Position numbers and translations under genes: made by a program. From assembly GCA_937952095.1 (NCBI GenBank), contig CALFYG010000079.1, positions 1 to 6,445 on the forward strand: a DNA stretch of 6,445 nucleotides, given 5' to 3'. Numbering within the stretch: the first letter of the stretch is position 1; every line of letters begins with the position of its first letter. The notes beneath the pieces were generated by a model. The model had not been told where the DNA came from. It saw only the letters and a program-made list of their open reading frames with translations, and did not search any database. The stretch is from an uncultured Micrococcales bacterium. Lineage in GTDB: Bacteria; Actinomycetota; Actinomycetes; S36-B12; UBA10799. Positions 1 to 5,630 of the stretch are shown here, piece after piece.

Positions 1-408
1 CGAGCGCTGAGCGACCCGGTAGTGGTTGCCGCTGGGATCCCGGAATCCGAAGTCCAGGCCGTACGGCTGCTGCATGGGTTTGTCGAGCACCTCGACCCCG
101 GCGGCCGACAACCGGTCGTACTCGCCCTGGGCGTCGTCGGTCGTGAAGAAGAGTCCGGTCGCGAACCCCTTGGCCACCAGTGACTCGACCGCGGACTTCG
201 TGGCATCGTCCATCACCGGTTGTCCCGGTACCGCCATGAGCACGATGGTCGTCCCGTCATCGCCTTTGGGTCCCACTGTCAGCCAGCGGAAGTTTCCGAG
301 CTCGGCGATCGTGACGTCCTCCTTGACCTCGAATCCCACCTTGTCGATCCAGAAGGACAGTGCCTCTTCCTGGTCGCGGACCCAGACCTGTGTCGTGCTG
401 AGTTTCAT
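1..408 (-). CDS. VOC (glyoxalase/bleomycin-resistance fold) family protein, 3' end cut off
   Basis: The reading frame runs from ATG at 408 leftward and leaves the window after 136 codons with no stop, so the C-terminus is missing. Two beta-alpha-beta-beta-beta modules of the vicinal-oxygen-chelate fold can be seen: residues 1-60 (MKLSTTQVWVRDQEEALSFWIDK, then GFEV) and 85-133 (GLFFTTDDAQGEYDRLSAAGVEV, ending in FRDPSGNHYRV, the usual 'DPxGN' terminal strand). About 136 residues is already near the usual length of single-domain VOC proteins, so little is probably missing. The start is supported by AAAGGA at 415-420, six bases from ATG. It lies 42 bases after the AraC-type gene on the same strand, an arrangement common in actinobacteria that suggests co-expression. 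Substrate and reaction cannot be read from sequence. The terminal strand has Arg where many glyoxalases have a metal-binding Glu, so I do not assign metal ligands. Confidence 0.85.
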   Translation of the reverse strand, partial: MKLSTTQVWVRDQEEALSFWIDKVGFEVKEDVTIAELGNFRWLTVGPKGDDGTTIVLMAVPGQPVMDDATKSAVESLVAKGFATGLFFTTDDAQGEYDRLSAAGVEVLDKPMQQPYGLDFGFRDPSGNHYRVAQRS

Positions 409-450
409 GGGGGTTCCTTTCGTCGGTGTGTATCCCGAAGTTACGAGCCC

Positions 451-885
451 TCAGGCGGTCTGTGCTTCTCCGATCGTGCTCTTCGTCGGCCGCCCGTAGG
501 CGCGCATCACGCAGCCGGGGACCGTGACGAGGCTGACTGCCGGCGGGTAGTGCGCGCGATACGCCGTGGGACTGCGCCCATACACCTTCGTGAAGCTGGT
601 GGTGAAGGACCCGACGCTCGTCAGTCCTACCGCCATGCAGATGTCGGTGACCGACCAGTCGGTACTGCGCAGCAGGTGTGCCGATCGTTCCAGGCGGCGG
701 GTGAGGAGGTAGTTGTACGGCGACTCGCCGAACGCTCGCTTGAACGCTCGACTGAAGTGCGCGCGCGACATGAATGCCGTAGCCGCCAAGTCATCCACCG
801 TGAGTGGCTCGTCGTAGCGCGCGTCGGCCAGGTCGCGAGCCCGCAGCAGGTGACGCTCCGCGGACGAAGCGCGGGTCGACTGCAC
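451..885 (-). CDS. AraC-family DNA-binding transcriptional regulator, DNA-binding domain only
   Basis: The 144-residue protein consists almost entirely of an AraC/XylS double helix-turn-helix. The first HTH is at about residues 28-48 (LTVDDLAATAFMSRAHFSRAFKRAFG, followed by SPYNYLLTRRLERSAHLL) and the second at about 77-98 (WSVTDICMAVGLTSVGSFTTSFTKVYGRSPTAYR). There is no N-terminal cupin or other effector-binding domain, so what it senses is unknown; a 30-residue tail follows the HTH. GTG at 885 is the only likely start: no ATG or GTG lies in frame between it and the in-frame stop at 991-993. GAGG at 888-891 is closer than usual for a Shine-Dalgarno, and a TACGAT hexamer ends six bases before GTG, so the mRNA may be leaderless. 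It probably regulates its own operon with the VOC gene 42 bases downstream. Confidence is high for the family; the target is inferred. Confidence 0.9.
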   Translation of the reverse strand: MQSTRASSAERHLLRARDLADARYDEPLTVDDLAATAFMSRAHFSRAFKRAFGESPYNYLLTRRLERSAHLLRSTDWSVTDICMAVGLTSVGSFTTSFTKVYGRSPTAYRAHYPPAVSLVTVPGCVMRAYGRPTKSTIGEAQTA

Positions 886-891
886 CGCCTC

Positions 892-897
892 ATCGTA
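892..897 (-). promoter_or_regulatory. Candidate -10 box for the AraC-type gene (leaderless mRNA)
   Basis: On the minus strand TACGAT fits the actinobacterial TANNNT -10 pattern and is followed by GAGGCG and then the GTG start. Transcription starting about seven bases after the hexamer would begin at the start codon itself. No convincing -35 box is present at 16-18 bases. This is a sequence-pattern call only. Confidence 0.3.
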
Positions 898-900
898 TGC

Positions 901-941
901 AGGGATCAGGCCCGCGCGGGAGTCCCCGTCCAGGGATCCCT
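901..941. promoter_or_regulatory. Paired palindromes upstream of the AraC-type gene, possible operator
   Basis: Two perfect 10-bp palindromes lie between the tRNA terminator and the AraC-type gene: CCCGCGCGGG at 911-920 and AGGGATCCCT at 932-941. The heptamer AGGGATC occurs twice, at 901-907 and 932-938, 31 bp apart or close to three helical turns. Such spacing fits a site bound by the neighbouring AraC-type protein, but short GC-rich palindromes also arise by chance. Confidence 0.25.
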
Positions 942-955
942 CGCGTCCGGTGCTG

Positions 956-990
956 AAAGAAGGGACCCCCGAGGGAGTCCCTTCTCTTTC
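956..990 (-). terminator. Rho-independent terminator of the tRNA-Ser gene
   Basis: A perfect 9-bp stem is formed by AGAAGGGAC (958-966) and GTCCCTTCT (977-985), with extra C-G pairs possible inside the loop. Read on the minus strand it starts 12 bases after the tRNA 3' end and is followed by a short pyrimidine-rich tail (TTTC). The U-tract is weak but position and stem strength fit termination of tRNA transcription ahead of the AraC-type gene. Confidence 0.65.
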
Positions 991-996
991 TCACAG

Positions 997-1083
997 CGGT
1001 GGCGGTGGGATTCGAACCCACGGTGGAGTTGCCCCCACACACGCTTTCGAGGCGTGCTCCTTTGGCCGCTCGGACACGCCACC
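997..1083 (-). tRNA. tRNA-Ser (anticodon CGA)
   Basis: The 87-nt gene on the minus strand folds as a type II tRNA. The acceptor stem is GGTGGCG (1083-1077) paired with CGCCACC (1004-998), with discriminator G at 997. The anticodon stem-loop is CACGC-CTCGAAA-GCGTG with anticodon CGA at 1049-1047, which reads UCG codons. A long variable arm precedes the T arm, GTGGG-TTCGAAT-CCCAC. The long variable arm and discriminator G are serine features. The 3' CCA is not encoded (GCT follows), so it would be added by a nucleotidyltransferase, as is usual in many actinobacterial tRNAs. All stems are intact and the gene appears functional. Confidence 0.96.
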
Positions 1084-1090
1084 GCAGACA

Positions 1091-1096
1091 AGGATA
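1091..1096 (-). promoter_or_regulatory. Candidate -10 box of the tRNA-Ser promoter
   Basis: On the minus strand TATCCT lies seven bases before the first tRNA base, giving a transcript start at or next to the mature 5' end. A clear -35 element at the expected distance is not visible (the closest is TCAGGC-like), so this call rests on position and the hexamer only. Confidence 0.35.
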
Positions 1097-1134
1097 CCGG
1101 GGCGTTCGGACGTGCCTGAGCGGGCGGTGCTCCC

Positions 1135-1256
1135 CGATTGTGACGTTGTTGTCCCACCCGCGCACTCGATTGTCACGAAGTTGCGGGTCCGCGACCCCTG
1201 AACCCAGCAACAACGTCACAAACCGCGATCTGGGCCCAGCAACAACGTCACAATCG
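1135..1256. repeat. 122-bp dyad with four copies of a TTGTGACGTTGTTG-like motif at 32-bp pitch
   Basis: Four motif copies fill this non-coding stretch between the tRNA promoter and the next gene. Copy A is CGATTGTGACGTTGTTG at 1135-1151. Copy B, diverged, is CGATTGTCACGAAGTTG at 1167-1183. Copies C and D are inverted and share the identical 19-mer CCCAGCAACAACGTCACAA at 1203-1221 and 1235-1253. A and B are 32 bp apart, and so are C and D. A (1135-1151) is a perfect 17-bp inverted repeat of 1240-1256, and B faces C (1208-1224) around the same centre (about 1195.5), so the whole block is one hyphenated palindrome. Smaller palindromes sit inside: GGGTC-CGC-GACCC (1185-1197) and CTGGGCCCAG (1230-1239). 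The function is unknown. It could be a protein-binding array (32 bp is near three helical turns), a transcript end structure for the minus-strand gene that starts at 1583, or a short dispersed repeat. Confidence 0.8.
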
Positions 1257-1280
1257 ACTGGTGAAACGCCGCGCCGGCGG

Positions 1281-1583
1281 TCACCCCCGGGCGTCGAGAT
1301 CCAGGACCCGCGCGTGCACCATCGGGCGTTGCTGCAGGGCCGCGCGCACCGCGCGGTGCAAGCCGTCCTCGAGGTACAGGTCCCCCTCCCACCGCACCAC
1401 GTGGGCGAACAGATCGCCGTAGAAGGTGCTGTCCTCACTGAGCAGGTTGAACAGATCCAGCTGAGACTTGGTGGTGATGAGGTCATCGAGGCGGATCTGC
1501 TGCGGCGGGAGTTCCGACCACTGGGTCAGCGTCAGGTTGTGCTCGGGATAGGGCCGGGAGTCCCCGACAGCTTTGAAGACCAC
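1281..1583 (-). CDS. Small conserved actinobacterial protein, ParB-like motif (homologues often labelled VapB-family antitoxin)
   Basis: The product is 100 residues, soluble, with no signal peptide or membrane segment. It starts MVFKAVGDSRPYPEH and ends in a block at residues 68-94, GDLYLEDGLHRAVRAALQQR then PMVHARVL. The 'DGLHR-xxxAA' core (73-82) followed by a hydrophobic strand resembles the 'DGxHRxxAA' motif of ParB/Srx-type nucleotide-binding domains. From memory, close relatives are widespread single-copy actinobacterial genes that databases often name 'type II toxin-antitoxin VapB family antitoxin'; no toxin gene is adjacent here, so I do not adopt that role. The GTG start at 1583 matches the family's 'M(V/I)FK' beginning. 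AGGA at 1591-1594 could be a Shine-Dalgarno at seven bases, but the same bases form a TAGGAT -10-like hexamer. It diverges from dnaK across 150 bp that contain the HAIR operator. Biochemical role unknown. Confidence 0.85.
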   Translation of the reverse strand: MVFKAVGDSRPYPEHNLTLTQWSELPPQQIRLDDLITTKSQLDLFNLLSEDSTFYGDLFAHVVRWEGDLYLEDGLHRAVRAALQQRPMVHARVLDLDARG

Positions 1584-1589
1584 GCCCCG

Positions 1590-1595
1590 ATCCTA
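1590..1595 (-). promoter_or_regulatory. Candidate -10 box (leaderless) or Shine-Dalgarno for the small ParB-like gene
   Basis: On the minus strand TAGGAT is followed by CGGGGC and then the GTG start. As a TANNNT -10 box it would give transcription starting at the start codon. The embedded AGGA could instead act as a ribosome-binding site at seven bases. Sequence alone cannot separate the two. Confidence 0.3.
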
Positions 1596-1641
1596 AGGAG
1601 CCGATGGCCCGGAAGGCGCCTCTAGCCACAACCGCAACAAC

Positions 1642-1662
1642 CTTGAGTCTTACACACTCATA
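1642..1662 (+). promoter_or_regulatory. HAIR operator (HspR-binding inverted repeat)
   Basis: CTTGAGT-N7-ACTCATA matches the HAIR consensus CTTGAGT-N7-ACTCAAG: the left half is perfect and the right half matches five of seven. It lies just before the TTGACA -35 box of dnaK, where bound HspR would block RNA polymerase, and the repressor gene hspR is the last gene of the same operon. The dyad extends outward with perfect CAACAAC (1635-1641) and GTTGTTG (1663-1669) arms, giving a 35-bp near-palindrome. The site lies 58 bases from the divergent gene starting at 1583 and could affect that gene too. No CIRCE element (the HrcA operator) was seen. Confidence 0.85.
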
Positions 1663-1666
1663 GTTG

Positions 1667-1695
1667 TTGACAGAGCGCGGAATGTCAGGCACACT
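1667..1695 (+). promoter_or_regulatory. dnaK operon promoter
   Basis: A perfect -35 hexamer TTGACA (1667-1672) is followed 17 bases later by CACACT (1690-1695), a weak -10 box matching three of six consensus positions. Transcription would start near 1702, leaving a leader of about 30 bases with GGAGGA at 1723-1728. The -35 box overlaps the outer arm of the HAIR dyad, consistent with repression by HspR. A strong -35 paired with a poor -10 is the usual look of a housekeeping-sigma heat-shock promoter in actinobacteria. Confidence 0.6.
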
Positions 1696-1733
1696 GGATC
1701 CAGACCCCTCAAACCCCAACCTGGAGGAAACAC

Positions 1734-3562
<1,829 letters not shown>

Positions 3563-3566
<4 letters not shown>

Positions 3567-4120
3567 CCGAGTTCGAGTCGGAAGCCGACGAGGGCGTCCG
3601 GGTCACCGACAAGCGCCGGATCGATCCTGAGACCGGCCAGGTGCGGGAAGGGGCCGCTGACACGGCGGCCCCGACCCCGCCGTCGGACGAGCCCGTGGGC
3701 GCTCTGAGCGAGGACGCGAGGGTCGCGGAACTGACCGCCGACCTGCAACGCGTCAGCGCTGAGTACGCCAACTACCGCAAACGCGTCGACCGTGACCGCG
3801 AGATGGTCACAGACCTCGCTGCCGCTGCGGTGGTCAACGAACTGTTGCCGATCCTCGACGACCTCGGCCGTGCCCGCGAGCACGGTGAGTACGAGGGTGC
3901 GTTGAAGAGCGTCGGCGACCAGTTGGAGGCCGTCACCACCAAGCTCGGCCTGGTGGCGTTCGGCAAGGTCGGCGACCCGTTCGACCCCACGATCCACGAG
4001 GCGATGACCCACACCGAGGGTGCCGACCTCGAGGTTCCGCAGGTGTCAGCGGTGTTCGCCGTGGGATACACGTTCAGGGACCGGGTGCTGCGCCCGGCAC
4101 GCGTAGGCGTTGAGGAGTAA
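3563..4120 (+). CDS. grpE: Nucleotide exchange factor GrpE
   Basis: GrpE releases ADP from DnaK so that ATP can rebind and the client is freed. The 185-residue protein has an acidic, disordered N-terminus containing the actinobacterial VRVTDKRRIDPETGQVR stretch (12-28). A long dimerising helix follows (about 50-90, with YANYRKRVDRDRE), then a short helical part with VNELLPILDDLGRA (91-104), and the C-terminal beta domain that touches DnaK: FGKVGDPFDPTIHEAM (133-148) and VGYTFRDRVLRPARVGV (167-183), the family signature. It starts with GTG at 3563 inside the dnaK stop (GTGA overlap), with GAGGA at 3549-3553 in the end of dnaK, so its translation is probably coupled to dnaK. The actinobacterial stretch and the signature together make the identification secure. 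Confidence 0.98.
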
Positions 4121-4138
4121 GCGAAAGGAGGGACGCCG

Positions 4139-5242
4139 ATGAGCATGAAGGACTGGATGGAGAAGGACTACTACAAGGTCCTGGGCGTCCCGAAGGACGC
4201 CGACTCCGCCGCCATCAAGAAGGCGTACCGCAAGTTGGCCCGGGAACTGCACCCGGACACGAATCCGGACCCCAAGGCCGCAGAGCGGTTCAAGGAGGTC
4301 TCGGAGGCCAACGACGTGCTGTCGGATGCGAAGAAGCGTGCCGAGTACGACGAGGCCCGGGAGATGGTCGCCTCTGGTGGCTTCCGGATGCCGGGGGCCG
4401 CGGGGCCGGGACCGGACTTCGACTTCGGTGACATCTTCCGAAGGGCTGGCGGAAGCGCCGGCGACTTCGGTGAGACCCTGTCGGGTCTGTTCAACCGGCG
4501 CGGTGCACAACAGCGTGCACGCCGGGGCGCCGACGTCGAGGCCGACGTCAACATCTCGTTCGCCGAGGCGCTGCGTGGGCTCACCACGCAGATGCGGCTG
4601 ACCAGCGAGGACGTGTGTCCGGACTGTGCCGGGACCGGCGCCAAGAACGGCACCGTCCCACGGGTCTGTCCTGACTGCGAGGGCACGGGGATGTCCACCA
4701 GGAACGCCGGCGGCTTCGCGTTCGCTGAACCGTGTCCGCACTGTCGCGGGCGCGGCCTGGTGGTCGATGACCCGTGTCTGCGGTGCCACGGATCGGGACG
4801 CGCGGCATCCACCACGACGGTGAGTGCGCGGATCCCGGCGGGCGTCAAGGACGGCCAGCGCGTACGGCTGCGCGGCAAGGGCGCTCCCGGTGAGCGCGGA
4901 GGTCACAACGGTGACCTCAACATCACGGTGCACGTTGCGGCCGACCCGACGTTCGCGCGCAAGGACGACAACATCACGGTGACCGTACCGGTGAACTTCG
5001 ATGACGTCGCCCTCGGTGGACAGGTGAAGGTGCCGCTGCCACTCGGTGGCACGAAGACCCTGAAACTGCCGCCCGGCACGAGCAATGGGCGGACCTTCCG
5101 CATCCGCGGTGAAGGTGCGCCCCGCAAGGACGGCACGAAGGGTGACCTGCTCGCCACCGTGACAGTCCAGGTTCCATCTGACTTGAACGCCGAGGCCCGC
5201 GAGGCCATTGAGCAATACCGGAAGGCGATGAGCAATGGATGA
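4139..5242 (+). CDS. dnaJ: Co-chaperone DnaJ (Hsp40, type A with zinc centre)
   Basis: DnaJ binds unfolded proteins, hands them to DnaK and stimulates its ATP hydrolysis. The 367-residue protein has a J domain (about 10-73, YYKVLGV to AEYDEA, with the essential HPD at 38-40), a short Gly/Phe-containing linker (79-122), and two C-terminal beta domains interrupted by a complete zinc region. All four CxxCxGxG repeats are intact: CPDCAGTG (160-167), CPDCEGTG (177-184), CPHCRGRG (199-206) and CLRCHGSG (213-220), enough for two zinc ions. The first ATG at 4139 follows a strong AAAGGAGGG at 4124-4132, six bases away; a second in-frame ATG at 4145 is further from it. The 18-base gap after grpE and the 8-base overlap with hspR show one operon. 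The 'MSxKDWxEKDYYKVLGV' opening marks the operon-linked actinobacterial DnaJ (often called DnaJ1). Confidence 0.98.
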   Translation: MSMKDWMEKDYYKVLGVPKDADSAAIKKAYRKLARELHPDTNPDPKAAERFKEVSEANDVLSDAKKRAEYDEAREMVASGGFRMPGAAGPGPDFDFGDIFRRAGGSAGDFGETLSGLFNRRGAQQRARRGADVEADVNISFAEALRGLTTQMRLTSEDVCPDCAGTGAKNGTVPRVCPDCEGTGMSTRNAGGFAFAEPCPHCRGRGLVVDDPCLRCHGSGRAASTTTVSARIPAGVKDGQRVRLRGKGAPGERGGHNGDLNITVHVAADPTFARKDDNITVTVPVNFDDVALGGQVKVPLPLGGTKTLKLPPGTSNGRTFRIRGEGAPRKDGTKGDLLATVTVQVPSDLNAEAREAIEQYRKAMSNG

Positions 5243-5552
5243 GGACTTCCCCGCATACGTGATCTCCGTGGCAGCACAACTGTCCGGGCTGCACCCGCAG
5301 ACGCTGCGGCAGTACGACCGGCTCGGCCTGGTCACGCCGCAGCGCTCGGGGCGGTACCGGCTCTACAGCCTGCGCGACATCCGCCGGCTCGAGAAGGTGC
5401 AGCACCTCAGCGACGCCGGCCTGAACCTCGAGGGCATCCGCCGGGTGCTCGAACTCGAGGAGCAGGTTGTGGAACTGCGCAACCGACTGCAGCACTACGA
5501 GCGTGAGGAACGCTCGACGGCGCTGGTGGTGTGGCGACCGGGTCGGCGCTAG
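5235..5552 (+). CDS. hspR: Heat-shock repressor HspR (MerR family)
   Basis: HspR represses the dnaK operon by binding HAIR inverted repeats and is relieved when DnaK is drawn away by unfolded proteins, as established in Streptomyces. The 105-residue protein has a MerR winged helix-turn-helix: VISVAAQLSGLHPQTLRQYDRLGLV (9-33), then the wing residues PQRSGRYRLYS (35-45). Helices with VQHLSDAGLNLEGIRRVLELE (55-75) follow, then a coiled coil (76-93) for dimer formation and a short tail ALVVWRPGRR. There is no effector-binding domain, as expected for HspR. ATG at 5235 overlaps the end of dnaJ by eight bases; GGAAGG at 5220-5225 lies inside dnaJ, so expression is tied to the chaperones. The matching operator sits upstream of dnaK at 1642-1662, closing an autoregulatory loop. 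Confidence 0.97.
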   Translation: MDEDFPAYVISVAAQLSGLHPQTLRQYDRLGLVTPQRSGRYRLYSLRDIRRLEKVQHLSDAGLNLEGIRRVLELEEQVVELRNRLQHYEREERSTALVVWRPGRR

Positions 5553-5567
5553 AGGCGGTCTGTGCTT

Positions 5568-5594
5568 GAAGGTCAACCGTTCAGTTGATCCTTC
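5568..5594 (+). terminator. Possible terminator hairpin after hspR
   Basis: GAAGG-TCAAC (5568-5577) pairs with GTTGA-CCTTC (5584-5594) around a six-base loop with one bulged T at 5589. It begins 15 bases after the hspR stop, a sensible place for an operon end. No U-tract follows, so it may be a weak terminator or an RNA-stabilising structure instead. Confidence 0.4.
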
Positions 5595-5617
5595 TATCAC
5601 CTGCAAGTTAGGGATGC

Positions 5618-5623
5618 CATACT
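5618..5623 (+). promoter_or_regulatory. Candidate -10 box of the S8 protease gene (leaderless mRNA)
   Basis: CATACT matches four of six TATAAT positions and ends seven bases before the ATG at 5631, so transcription would begin at or next to the start codon. No Shine-Dalgarno is present at a normal distance (the nearest, AGGGA at 5610-5614, is 16 bases away). No good -35 box is visible at 16-18 bases. Confidence 0.3.
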
Positions 5624-5630
5624 TCGTCCC

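Noticed and set aside
991..1176. A 61-codon minus-strand open frame across the tRNA (contains SERPKEHASKACVGATPPWVRIPPPPL)
   Set aside because: It is the translation of the tRNA-Ser gene itself, a familiar artefact; the cloverleaf explains the conservation.
997..1256. tRNA-linked integration site of a mobile element
   Set aside because: No integrase gene, no duplicated tRNA 3' end and no phage or plasmid genes are seen; the adjacent repeats do not match the tRNA sequence.
999..1625. A 208-codon plus-strand open frame starting in the tRNA and crossing the small gene
   Set aside because: It begins inside the antisense of the tRNA, runs through the repeat array and lies opposite the better-supported gene at 1281-1583; composition is typical of a GC-rich shadow frame.
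1679..1683. GGAAT resembling a SigH/SigR-type -35 element ahead of dnaK
   Set aside because: No GTT -10 element follows at 16-20 bases, whereas TTGACA with a -10 hexamer 17 bases later is present.
1584..1733. Possible CIRCE (HrcA) operator near dnaK
   Set aside because: No TTAGCACTC-N9-GAGTGCTAA-like repeat was found; the HAIR element accounts for the symmetry.
4046..5335. A 429-codon minus-strand open frame opposite dnaJ
   Set aside because: Antisense to a complete, motif-rich dnaJ; low-complexity Arg/Gly/Val-rich product with no recognisable domain. Long antisense frames are common in GC-rich DNA.
5565..5585. HAIR-like sequence CTTGAAG-N7-GTTCAGT before the protease
   Set aside because: The left half matches five of seven but the right half only three of seven, the dyad is just four base pairs, and the same bases are better explained by the hairpin at 5568-5594.
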